Program-made: the position numbers and the translations under genes
Shown here: piece after piece, positions 7,401 to 14,933 of the stretch
Layout of the letters: every line of letters starts with the position of its first letter
Numbering within the stretch: the stretch's first letter is position 1
Notes under the pieces: model-generated
What the model saw: the letters and a program-made list of their open reading frames with translations, nothing else
Database searches by the model: none
What the model was told of the DNA's origin: nothing
NCBI RefSeq assembly: GCF_017306545.1
Contig: NZ_JAFKID010000035.1
Coordinates: forward strand, 1 to 45,273
Origin: Mesorhizobium sp.
Lineage (GTDB): Bacteria; Pseudomonadota; Alphaproteobacteria; Rhizobiales; Rhizobiaceae
Direction: 5' to 3'
Length of the DNA stretch: 45,273 bases

Positions 7401-10400
7401 TTATTCGGCGGGCTCGGCCGCCGTGTGGCCGTGGTCCCGCGCTGAAGACAGGCGTTCGCGCCATTGTTCGAGGACGGCGTAGAAGACCGGCACGAAGACG
7501 AGAGTGAGCACGGTCGCGGCCAGCATGCCGCCGAATACGGTGGTGCCGATCGACTGCCGGCTCGCCGCACCCGCACCTGTCGCCCGCATCAGCGGTACGA
7601 CGCCGAGGATGAAGGCGAAGGCGGTCATCAGGATGGGCCGCAGGCGCAGCTTCGCCGCTTCCGCCGCCGCCTCGACGATCTCCAGCCCCTCCTCGCGCCG
7701 CCGCTTGGCGAACTCGACGATGAGGATGGCGTTCTTGGCGGCCAGCCCGATCAGCATGACGAATCCGATCTGCGAATAGACGTCGATCTGCATGCCGCGC
7801 ACCCACAGCGCCGCCAGCGCGCCGAGCAGCGCCAGCGGCACGGCGAGCAGCACCATGAAGGGCATCGACCAGCTTTCGTACTGCGCCGCCAGGATGAGGA
7901 AGCAGAAGACGATGGCGAGGCCGAAGACCAGCGTGGCGATCGAGCCGGCGCGGATCTCCTGATAGGTGATGCCGGTCCATTCGAAGGCGAAGTCGCGCGG
8001 CAGCGCCGTCGCCGCCGCCCGCTGCATGGCGGCGATCGCCTGGCTGGAGGAGAAGCCCGGAGCGGCCGCGCCGTTGACCAGCGCCGAGGGATAGTTGTTG
8101 TAGTGCGTCACCGTCTCCGGTCCCGCCATCGGTTTCAGCGTGCCCAGCGTGGAGAGCGGCACCATCTCGCCCGACGCGCTGCGCACATAGAGGCGGGAAA
8201 TGTCGGTCGGCGCCGCGCGCGCCTGCGGCTCGGCCTGGAGGGTGACGCGGAAGGTGCGGCCGAACAGGTTGAAGTCGTTGACGTAGAGCGAACCGAGATA
8301 GATTTGCAGCGTCGAGAAGATGTCGGGCAGGCTGAGGCCCATCAGCTTGGCCTTGTCGCGGTCGAGATCGTAGCGGTATTGCGGCGTCGAGGTGGAATAG
8401 GTGGTGAACAGCGTGAACGGGTTGAGTTCCGGCTGCTTGCGCGCCTCGGCGATCAGCGCCTGCGTGGCCTCGTCCAGCGCCACCGCGCCGCGCCCGGTCA
8501 GGTCCTCGACCTGGAACTCGAAACCGCCGGTGGTGCCGAGGCCCTGGATGGAGGGCGGATCGAAGGCGAGCACCAGTGCGTCGGGAATCTGGATCAGCTT
8601 GGCCTGCGCGGCCTCGCGCAAGGCGGTGGCGCTTTCCTGCGGGCCGCGTTCGTTCCACGGCTTCAGCACCGCGAACTGAACGCCGGCGTTGGACTGGTTG
8701 GCGAAGGTGAGGAAGGAGAAGCCGACGACCGAGCCGACCGATTCGACGCCCGGCAGGCCGCGGATGATTTCCTCCGAGCGCTTCGCCACCGCCTCCGTGC
8801 GCTCCACCGAGGCGCCGTCGGGAAGCTGGATGACGACGAAGAAATAGCCCTGGTCCTCGACCGGCAGGAAGGTCGAGGGGATGCGCTGCGCCAGCATGTA
8901 GGTGCCGCCGAGCGCCAGCACGAAGACGCCGAGCAGCGCCCAGCGCCAGCGCACCAGCCCCCTGATGCTGCCGGCGTAGACGTCGGACAGCCAGTGGAAG
9001 CCGGCGTTGAACCAGCGGAACAGGACGAAGCGGGGCGGGCCGCGATGGCGCAGGAAGACGGCGCTCAGCGCCGGGCTCAGCGTCAGCGAATTGAAGGCCG
9101 AGATGGCGAAGGAAATGGCGACCGTCAGCGCGAACTGGTTATAGAGCCGGCCGGCGACGCCGGGAATGAAGGCGACCGGCACGAAGACGGCGAGAAGCAC
9201 GCCGGTGGTGGCGATGATCGGCCCCGTCACCTCCTGCATCGCCCGCTTCGCCGCCTGAAGCGGCGGCAGGCCGGCCTCGAGCTGGCGCTCGACGTTTTCC
9301 ACCACGACGATGGCGTCGTCGACGACGAGGCCGATGGCGAGCACCATGCCGAGCAGGCTCAGCATGTTGAGCGAGAAGCCGAGCAGGTACATCACCGTCA
9401 GCGTCGCCACCAGCGACACCGGGATAGCGATGGTGGGGATGATCGTCGCGCGCCAGCTTTGCAGGAAGATGAAGACGACGAGGACGACCAGCGCCAGCGC
9501 CTCGACCAGCGTCTTGACGACGTCTTCCATCGCCGCCGAGACGAAGCGCGTGGTGTCGTAGAACATGTCGTAGGACATGCCGGCGGGGAAGCGCTTCGAC
9601 AGTTGCGCCATCTTGGTCTTGACCTGGTTCTGCAGGTCGAGCGCATTCGTGCCGGGCGCCTGCAACACGGCCAGCACGACGCTCTGCTGGCCGTTGAAGC
9701 TGAAGGAGGACGAATAGAGCAGCGCGCCGAGTTCGATGCGGGCGACGTCGCGCAGCCGCACGGCCGCGCCCGTCGCCGTGTCGGCACGCAGCACGATGTC
9801 GCCGAACTGCTGCGGGTCGCTCAGCCGGCCGACGGCGTTGACCTGCACCTCGAAGGGCGTGCCGGCCGGCGCCGGCGATTGGCCGATCTTGCCGGCGGCG
9901 ACCTGGATGTTCTGCTCGGCGATGGCGTTGTGGACGTCGACGGCGGTGATGCCGAGGCTGGCCATCCGGTCGGGATCGAGCCAGACGCGCATCGAATAGC
10001 GCCGCTCGCCGAAGAACTGCACGTCGCCGACGCCCGGCAGGCGCTTGATGGGATCGAGGATTTGCAGGTAGGCGTAGTTGCTGAGCGTCGTGAAATCGAC
10101 CGACTTGTCCGGCGAGGTGAGGTTGACCAGCACCGTGAAGTTCGGGTTCTGCTTGGTGACGGTCACGCCCGTCTGGTTGACGATGGCCGGCAGCGCCGGC
10201 GCCGCCTGGGAAACGCGGTTCTGCACGTCCATCGCCGCGATGTCGATCGGATAGCCGACCTGGAAGGAGATGGTGATGCGGGCAGAGCCGTCGTTGGAGC
10301 TGGTCGAGGACATATAGAGCATGCCCGGCACGCCGTTGAGCTGCTGCTCCAGAGGCGTCGTCACGGTATCGGCCACCACCTGCGCGCTGGCGCCCGGATA

Positions 10401-10544
10401 GTTGGCGGCCACCACGATCTGCGGCGGCGTGATGTCGGGGAACTGCGAAACCGGCAGCAGGAAATAGCAGATGGAGCCGGCCATCACCATGATGATGGCG
10501 ATCGCAGAGGCGAAGATCGGCCGTTCGATGAAAAACCTAACCAT
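7401..10544 (-). CDS. RND multidrug efflux pump, HAE1 family (AcrB/MexB-like)
   Basis: Inner-membrane proton-drug antiporter of 1047 residues, the normal HAE1 length. It begins MVRFFIERPIFASAIAIIM, the classic first helix. The proton-relay aspartates appear in transmembrane helix 4 (VVDDAIVVVENV, about residue 410) and the partner lysine in helix 10 (AAKNAILIVEFAKRRRE). Two large periplasmic loops and the repeated two-half topology are evident. It is followed by the adaptor gene and divergent from a TetR gene with tandem operators. No outer-membrane factor gene is present, so it must borrow a TolC-like channel encoded elsewhere. Confidence 0.95.
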   Translation of the reverse strand: MVRFFIERPIFASAIAIIMVMAGSICYFLLPVSQFPDITPPQIVVAANYPGASAQVVADTVTTPLEQQLNGVPGMLYMSSTSSNDGSARITISFQVGYPIDIAAMDVQNRVSQAAPALPAIVNQTGVTVTKQNPNFTVLVNLTSPDKSVDFTTLSNYAYLQILDPIKRLPGVGDVQFFGERRYSMRVWLDPDRMASLGITAVDVHNAIAEQNIQVAAGKIGQSPAPAGTPFEVQVNAVGRLSDPQQFGDIVLRADTATGAAVRLRDVARIELGALLYSSSFSFNGQQSVVLAVLQAPGTNALDLQNQVKTKMAQLSKRFPAGMSYDMFYDTTRFVSAAMEDVVKTLVEALALVVLVVFIFLQSWRATIIPTIAIPVSLVATLTVMYLLGFSLNMLSLLGMVLAIGLVVDDAIVVVENVERQLEAGLPPLQAAKRAMQEVTGPIIATTGVLLAVFVPVAFIPGVAGRLYNQFALTVAISFAISAFNSLTLSPALSAVFLRHRGPPRFVLFRWFNAGFHWLSDVYAGSIRGLVRWRWALLGVFVLALGGTYMLAQRIPSTFLPVEDQGYFFVVIQLPDGASVERTEAVAKRSEEIIRGLPGVESVGSVVGFSFLTFANQSNAGVQFAVLKPWNERGPQESATALREAAQAKLIQIPDALVLAFDPPSIQGLGTTGGFEFQVEDLTGRGAVALDEATQALIAEARKQPELNPFTLFTTYSTSTPQYRYDLDRDKAKLMGLSLPDIFSTLQIYLGSLYVNDFNLFGRTFRVTLQAEPQARAAPTDISRLYVRSASGEMVPLSTLGTLKPMAGPETVTHYNNYPSALVNGAAAPGFSSSQAIAAMQRAAATALPRDFAFEWTGITYQEIRAGSIATLVFGLAIVFCFLILAAQYESWSMPFMVLLAVPLALLGALAALWVRGMQIDVYSQIGFVMLIGLAAKNAILIVEFAKRRREEGLEIVEAAAEAAKLRLRPILMTAFAFILGVVPLMRATGAGAASRQSIGTTVFGGMLAATVLTLVFVPVFYAVLEQWRERLSSARDHGHTAAEPAE

Positions 10545-10695
10545 GGGCGGTCGATCCTTGCAGCCCGGCGCCGTGGCGGCCGGCCGCCGTTCGCAAATCA
10601 GGACGATCGGCCAGAGCCGGGACGCAAAAAGGCCTGCTTCGCACCGCCTTGGTGCGTCGCCGGAACTGTGGCCTGGTCTTGACTTGCGACAGCAG

Positions 10696-10738
10696 ATGTT
10701 ACTATCTAGTAACAGTAGATGTTACGGGTTGGTAACAT
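10696..10738. promoter_or_regulatory. tandem TetR operators between RND pump and tetR
   Basis: Two inverted repeats of the same type, ATGTTAC-N6-GTAACA(T/G). Site 1 is 10696-10715, whose inner 16 bases GTTACTA-tc-TAGTAAC form a perfect palindrome. Site 2 is 10719-10738, with perfect 7-bp arms. The centres are 23 bp apart, about two helical turns, so two dimers could sit on the same face. The sites lie 46 bases before the tetR start and about 150 bases before the pump start. Confidence 0.75.
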
Positions 10739-10783
10739 TGTCAAGGGCCATTCGGCGACAAGACCGAAGCCGAGGAAACGCTG

Positions 10784-11398
10784 ATGACTGCTCCTGCCAG
10801 ATTGGCGCCGCCGCCGCGCGAACGCATCATCGATGCGGCGCGCGACCTGTTCCGCAAGCACGGCATAAGGGGGATCGGCGTCGACGCCATCGCCGAGGCC
10901 GCCGAAAGCAACAAGATGACGCTCTACCGTCACTTCGGTTCGAAGGACGATCTGGTCGTCGTCTGCATCGAGCGGGCCGCGGCCGAAGCCGAAGACTTCT
11001 GGACGGACCTGAAGGCGGCGCATCCGGACGATCCGAAGGCGCAGCTCCAGGACTGGGTGAGGCGGGCCGGCGATTTCGTCACCGTCGCCCATTGCAATTG
11101 CGAACTGCTGGACGCCGCGGCCCAACTGGTCGAGAGCGACCATCCGGCGCGCCATGTGGTGGAGGAAATCCGCAAGGGCCACAAGAGACGCCTTGCCGCG
11201 CTCTGCCGCGACGCCGGCGTGGCCGAACCGGACCTGCTTGTCGATGCGCTGACCCTTTTGATCGAAGGCGCCCGCTTCAACTGGCGCAGCGCCGGCCCAC
11301 AGGGTGCTGCGGCGCGCTTCGTCGCCATCGCCGAAACGGTGGTCGCCGCCTTCATGGCCAAAAGCGCCTGCTGCGGGAGCGCCGGCAAGGCACACTGA
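10784..11398 (+). CDS. TetR family transcriptional regulator of the RND operon
   Basis: 204 residues. The N-terminal TetR helix-turn-helix (about residues 14-60) reads RIIDAARDLFRKHGIRGIGVDAIAEAAESNKMTLYRHFGSKDDL, and the C-terminal part is an all-helical ligand domain. Two cysteine pairs are notable: HCNCELL near residue 105 and SACCGS near the C-terminus. Its start lies just beyond the tandem operators, divergent from the pump, so it is very probably the local repressor, relieved by a pump substrate. A possible redox or metal role for the cysteines is speculation. Confidence 0.9.
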   Translation: MTAPARLAPPPRERIIDAARDLFRKHGIRGIGVDAIAEAAESNKMTLYRHFGSKDDLVVVCIERAAAEAEDFWTDLKAAHPDDPKAQLQDWVRRAGDFVTVAHCNCELLDAAAQLVESDHPARHVVEEIRKGHKRRLAALCRDAGVAEPDLLVDALTLLIEGARFNWRSAGPQGAAARFVAIAETVVAAFMAKSACCGSAGKAH

Positions 11399-11401
11399 GG
11401 C

Positions 11402-11421
11402 GCGGCCGTTCCGGCGGCCGC
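11402..11421 (+). terminator. stem-loop after tetR
   Basis: Arms GCGGCCG (11402-11408) and CGGCCGC (11415-11421) with a 6-base loop, a few bases after the tetR stop, without a T run. A second weak hairpin AATCCG-ctga-CGGATT followed by TT lies at 11461-11478. Either could end transcription between these convergent genes. Confidence 0.35.
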
Positions 11422-11483
11422 CGCTATCCGTTATAATGTCCGTGGCGATCCATGCCGCTGAATCCGCTGACGGATTTTGGTTC

Positions 11484-11499
11484 CATAACGTATGTTATG
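11484..11499. promoter_or_regulatory. orphan 16-bp palindrome between convergent genes
   Basis: CATAAC-gtat-GTTATG with perfect 6-bp arms (10 of 10 positions if the GTAT centre is allowed to mispair). It lies downstream of tetR and of the FAD monooxygenase, where an operator is not expected. A TATAAT hexamer is seen at 11432-11437. No gene I recognise starts here. Confidence 0.3.
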
Positions 11500-11583
11500 C
11501 GACTGACTTGCGCGAACTGGCGGGTTCTGTCGCAAGGTATGGCCGTCCCGCGATCAATCGCCGGCGGCGGCGATCGCGAATCG

Positions 11584-12789
11584 TCAGGCCGGCAGCGGCC
11601 GGTCGTCGAGCAGCTTGCGGATCGGTTGCAGCACGGTGGAGAGCGGCACCAGCCGCACCGCCAGGTCGCGGATGACCGCCAGAGCGCGGCTGCGGCGGAA
11701 CATCAGTTTCGCCAACTGGCGGGAATTGTCCTGCGCCGCCTCGACGCGCGGCCGCTGCGCGCGCTCATAGGCGAGCAGCGCCTCGGCGACGGTGTCGGGG
11801 CCGGCGTCGAGCAGGCGCGGCGCCAGCACCGATGCCGATTCCATCGCCATGCCGGCGCCGATGCCGGCGGTCGGCAGGAAGCCGGCGGCGGCGTCGCCGA
11901 GCAGCGCCACGCGGCCCACCGCCCATTTGTCGGCCCGACAGTCCGTCAGCTTCCAGAAGTAGAGGTTTTGTCCGGCTTCGACTTTCGCGAGGCCCTGTTC
12001 CAGCCATGGGTCGAGGCTGCTCAATTGGCTGCGGATGCCGGCGATGAAGGCGGCCGGTCCCTTTTCCATGTCGGCGCGGTCGCCGCCGACGAACACGCCG
12101 GCGCGGCCCTTGACCGGGTAGATGCCGACGAAGAAGTTCGCGCCCCAGATCTCGTCGCCCTGATCGGTATGGGCGGCGTCGGCGTCGATCCAGGCGACCC
12201 AGCCGGCCCAGCCGGTGTCGTAGGTCGCCACCTGGCCGGGGTCGAGCAGCCAGGCCCGCTCCGGTGAATGCAGTCCGTCCGCCACGACGACCGCGTCGAA
12301 GGCGGCCTCGACGGTGCCGTCGGCGTCTTCCAGCATCGTCTCCACCCTGTCCGCCGCCTGCCGCAGCGTCTTCAGCGTGGCGCCGTGGCTGATCGGCGCA
12401 CCGTGCGTGGCCAGTACCTCCAGCAGTTCGCCGCGGGCGAGGCCGCGATAGTCGCCATAGGCGTTAAGCAGCGTGTCGATCTCGTATTCGCGCAGCAGCG
12501 GGCCGCTGTGGCCGTGCAGGCGATAGTGGTGGAAGGGCACGCTGCCGGCGCGGTATGCGTCGCGCACGCCGAGCGCCTGCATGGCCGGATCGACCAGCGG
12601 CATCAGCGCCAGCATGTAGCCTTCGTCCGCCTCGGCCGGCGCACGCTCCACCAGCACCGGATGCAGGCCGCCCCGCCGCAGAAGCTGGGCCAAGGTCAGC
12701 CCGGCGACGCCGGCGCCGACGACGAGCACGCGCAGCCGGTCGCCGCGCTGCCGTTCCACCTGGTCCCGTACAGACGTTTCGATGAACAT
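11584..12789 (-). CDS. FAD-dependent monooxygenase (PHBH-like aromatic hydroxylase family)
   Basis: 401 residues. The N-terminal Rossmann fold has GxGxxG (VVGAGVAG, residues 25-30) and an acidic end of strand 2 (VLVERA). The second FAD contact GDAAAGFLPTAGIGAGMAMESA is near residue 297, and the substrate region lies between them. This is the single-component flavoprotein hydroxylase group that includes TetX-like and phenol-type enzymes; the substrate is unknown. The ATG at 12789 has GGAGAC six bases upstream; the open frame to 12855 runs through an operator palindrome and is rejected. Divergent from a TetR gene, with two perfect palindromes between, so it is probably induced by the compound it hydroxylates. 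Confidence 0.85.
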   Translation of the reverse strand: MFIETSVRDQVERQRGDRLRVLVVGAGVAGLTLAQLLRRGGLHPVLVERAPAEADEGYMLALMPLVDPAMQALGVRDAYRAGSVPFHHYRLHGHSGPLLREYEIDTLLNAYGDYRGLARGELLEVLATHGAPISHGATLKTLRQAADRVETMLEDADGTVEAAFDAVVVADGLHSPERAWLLDPGQVATYDTGWAGWVAWIDADAAHTDQGDEIWGANFFVGIYPVKGRAGVFVGGDRADMEKGPAAFIAGIRSQLSSLDPWLEQGLAKVEAGQNLYFWKLTDCRADKWAVGRVALLGDAAAGFLPTAGIGAGMAMESASVLAPRLLDAGPDTVAEALLAYERAQRPRVEAAQDNSRQLAKLMFRRSRALAVIRDLAVRLVPLSTVLQPIRKLLDDRPLPA

Positions 12790-12823
12790 GCCTTGTCTCC
12801 TTGTGAGCCGTGCCGCTGTGCAG

Positions 12824-12872
12824 TGGACCGATCGGTCCAAATTCAGATAAGGCATCTGGACCGCGCGGTCCA
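12824..12872. promoter_or_regulatory. two perfect 16-bp operator palindromes between monooxygenase and tetR
   Basis: TGGACCGATCGGTCCA at 12824-12839 and TGGACCGCGCGGTCCA at 12857-12872. They differ only in the central two base pairs, and their centres are 33 bp apart, about three helical turns. TGGACCG-type palindromes are typical TetR-family operators. They cover the whole divergent promoter region, so one regulator could control both directions. Confidence 0.8.
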
Positions 12873-12890
12873 GTCTGCTAGACTACACAG

Positions 12891-13520
12891 ATGAGTGATC
12901 GGGTTCCCGGCGTGATGGCGCCGCAGCGCTACAGGCACCTGCTGGCGACGGCGGCGCGCGAATTCGCCGGGCACGGCTTCGAGCAGGCGTCGCTCAACGC
13001 CGTCATCCGCGCCTGCGGCATGAGCAAGAGCTCGTTCTACCACTACTTCGGCTCGAAGGAGGCGCTGTTCGACCGGGTGGTCGAGGAAGCCTCGGCGGCG
13101 CTGGCGCGCGACCTCGCCGCGCCCGTCCCCGAGACGTTGGCCGGCGCCGATTTCTGGAACCGCGTCGAGGCGTTCATGGCCGGCGCGCTGGCGGCTTCGG
13201 CGAAACAGGCATGGTATGCCGATCTCGGCCGGATCTTCTACCTTCCCGACCTGTCGGCCGAGCGCAGCGCAGCGCTCCGCCGGGTGCTTGCCGGCGTTGA
13301 AGATTGGCTGGGCCGCGTGCTCGCCGCCGGCCGCTCCTGCGGAGCGGTGCGCGACGACCTGCCGGCTTCGTTGCAAGCGGAGCTTGTCATGGCGCTGTTG
13401 CAGGCGATGGACCGCTGGTCGCTTGTCCACATGCCCGAGTTCGACGCGGCGGCCCTTCCCGGCCTTGTGCAGCGCCAGTTCGCCGTGCTGCGCCGCCTGC
13501 TCTCGCCCGACGCCGGCTGA
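12891..13520 (+). CDS. TetR family transcriptional regulator next to the FAD monooxygenase
   Basis: 209 residues. The helix-turn-helix is at about residues 14-62 (HLLATAAREFAGHGFEQASLNAVIRACGMSKSSFYHYFGSKEALF), and the rest is a helical ligand-binding domain with FWNRVEAFM and WYADLGRIFYLPDL segments. The ATG is 18 bases past the second operator palindrome, so leader RNA must be very short. The likely role is autorepression and repression of the divergent monooxygenase; the ligand is unknown. Confidence 0.9.
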   Translation: MSDRVPGVMAPQRYRHLLATAAREFAGHGFEQASLNAVIRACGMSKSSFYHYFGSKEALFDRVVEEASAALARDLAAPVPETLAGADFWNRVEAFMAGALAASAKQAWYADLGRIFYLPDLSAERSAALRRVLAGVEDWLGRVLAAGRSCGAVRDDLPASLQAELVMALLQAMDRWSLVHMPEFDAAALPGLVQRQFAVLRRLLSPDAG

Positions 13521-13533
13521 CCCGCCGGTGCTT

Positions 13534-14319
13534 TCAGGCGCCTGCCTTCAGCCACTCGACGTCGATGCGGCGTTCGTCGCGGCGGACATGGATGGCGTAG
13601 TGATCGGCCTGGACGATATCGAGCACCAGCGAGGGCCGGTAGGCGACGGCGTTGACGCCGCCGGCAAGGCGCAAGCTGTCGAAGACGATCCCCGCCAGCG
13701 CCGCGTCGCGGACGGCCTCGCCGAAGGGCTGCGAGCGGACATAGGCCTGCGGATCGTAGAGAGGGTCGAGCAGCGGCCCCTGCCCCGCCGGCGCGTGGGC
13801 GCGGCGGATATCGACGAAGCCGCCGTCGAGGCGCGCGGCATAGCTGCGGTAGACGCGGCGAAGGCCGGGTAGCGCGCGGCTCGCCGCCTCGCGGCGCAGG
13901 TGATGGCCGACTTCGGCCGCGGCGGTGCGGATGTCGGCGGCCGCGTACCAGGCGCCGAGCTCGGCGCCGTTGAAGCGCATGCCGCCCGGCGCGACATGCA
14001 GGAAGGAGGCCATGACGACGCTGGAATTCGGCCGCCCGTAGACCCATTCCGCTTGCGGCAGGCGGGCGATGCGCTCCGTCACCAGCCGGTCGTTGGTCCA
14101 GCCGGCCAGTTCCATCGCTGCACCCAGGTCGGCGGCGGTCGCCACCGTGTCGAACAGGCCGATGGGCGGGAATTGCGAGGGGATCAGCCGCCAGGCCGGC
14201 CGCGGCGCCTGGGTCCGCGGGAAGGCCGAATGCAGCGGTGGCGTCTCGGCCGGTTGCGCGCTCTCGTCAGCCGTCTTGTCCGCAGCCCCCCTGTCTCCGT
14301 TGTCCGGCGACGGGTTCAC
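13534..14319 (-). CDS. RES-domain toxin of a type II toxin-antitoxin system
   Basis: 261 residues from a GTG start that overlaps the antitoxin stop by four bases (GTGA). The RES domain, which in characterised members degrades NAD+ or ADP-ribosylates a target, spans about residues 45-235. Landmarks are the conserved Arg in WRLIPSQFPPIGLFDT, Tyr in VYGRPNSS, the ELGAWYAAADIRTAAAEV helix, and GIVFDSLRLAGGVNAVAYRP with the Ser-Arg of the motif. The first ~40 residues are Pro/Ala-rich and poorly conserved; an in-frame ATG at about residue 68 would cut into the domain, so the GTG is favoured. It sits directly downstream of its Xre-type antitoxin gene. Confidence 0.85.
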   Translation of the reverse strand: MNPSPDNGDRGAADKTADESAQPAETPPLHSAFPRTQAPRPAWRLIPSQFPPIGLFDTVATAADLGAAMELAGWTNDRLVTERIARLPQAEWVYGRPNSSVVMASFLHVAPGGMRFNGAELGAWYAAADIRTAAAEVGHHLRREAASRALPGLRRVYRSYAARLDGGFVDIRRAHAPAGQGPLLDPLYDPQAYVRSQPFGEAVRDAALAGIVFDSLRLAGGVNAVAYRPSLVLDIVQADHYAIHVRRDERRIDVEWLKAGA

Positions 14320-14852
14320 CGCAGCACGATGTCCGCTTCGTCGTAGGGCCGGGGGTCGGCGTCGATATCGTTGGGCTCCATGTGCAGCCCGCCGCGCGCG
14401 GCGTCGAGATAGCGGCGCACCGTCATCAGCCCGTCCTGCAAGCCGCTGGCGACCAGCCGCAGCGGCGGCTGCCCGCCGAAGACGCGCGCGAAATTGGGCG
14501 AACGCAGCCAGCCGACCGCCGCCTGCTCGTTTTCCTCCAGCACGCCGAGCGCCTGGTGGATGCCGAGCACGGCCGAGATGCGGGCGAGGCTGTCGACGTC
14601 GAGGGTGAAATCGCGGTGCTCGCGCGCCGCCTTCGCCCAGGCGTGGTAGGTCGAGCGCGACGGATAGCCGAGGATCAGCCGGCGCTCCTCCTCGTTCAGC
14701 CCCCACAGGTCGGCGATCGTCAGGAAGGTGCGCAGGCCCGGCCCGCTGAGGCGGCGGCGGTTGCGCGGCGAGAAGCGGTCCGGGTCGAGCCGGTCCGGGC
14801 CGGCCGCGACGGGTTCCTGCAAATATCCGGTGTGCAATGCTGCCAGCGGCAT
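14316..14852 (-). CDS. Xre/MbcA/ParS-type antitoxin of the RES system
   Basis: 178 residues with ATG at 14852. The N-terminal part holds a helix-turn-helix region (LRTFLTIADLWGLNEEERRLILGYPSRSTYHAWAKAAREH), and the C-terminal DUF2384-type toxin-binding domain has the typical VLEENEQAAVGWLRSPNFARVFGGQPPLRLVASG pattern. The frame is open to 14906, but that start lies inside a good promoter. AGGA eight bases before 14852 makes this ATG the best choice; 14861 is the alternative. The toxin gene follows with a GTGA overlap. The C-terminal tail (EPNDIDADPRPYDEADIVLR) probably enters the RES active site, as in solved Xre-RES complexes. Confidence 0.85.
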   Translation of the reverse strand: MPLAALHTGYLQEPVAAGPDRLDPDRFSPRNRRRLSGPGLRTFLTIADLWGLNEEERRLILGYPSRSTYHAWAKAAREHRDFTLDVDSLARISAVLGIHQALGVLEENEQAAVGWLRSPNFARVFGGQPPLRLVASGLQDGLMTVRRYLDAARGGLHMEPNDIDADPRPYDEADIVLR

Positions 14853-14871
14853 GGCGACCATCCTGTCTTTC

Positions 14872-14913
14872 AAGTCCGAACTTGCATATAGTCCAGATTT
14901 GGACATTTGACAA
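14872..14913 (-). promoter_or_regulatory. promoter and operators of the RES-Xre operon
   Basis: On the minus strand: -35 TTGTCA (14913-14908), a 17-bp spacer, and -10 TATATG (14890-14885). The spacer contains the inverted repeat GTCCA-gatt-TGGAC (14891-14904), and a second palindrome AAGT-CCGA-ACTT (14872-14883) covers the expected start of transcription near 14878. Both share an AGTCC half-site. This layout fits autorepression by the Xre antitoxin. Confidence 0.7.
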
Positions 14914-14933
14914 CCGTCACCTTGAAAAGCGGC

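Noticed and set aside
7464-10682. 1072-codon plus-strand open frame
   Set aside because: Exact antisense of the RND pump gene. The composition is dominated by Arg, Asp, Glu and His from complementing hydrophobic codons; no recognisable domain.
11452-12267. Plus-strand open frame starting MPLNPLTDFGS
   Set aside because: The first 40 codons look less biased than a shadow, but the rest is antisense to the FAD monooxygenase. No ribosome site or family match was seen.
14853-14906. Longer start of the Xre antitoxin at 14906
   Set aside because: It lies upstream of the mapped -10 hexamer and so cannot be on the transcript from this promoter.
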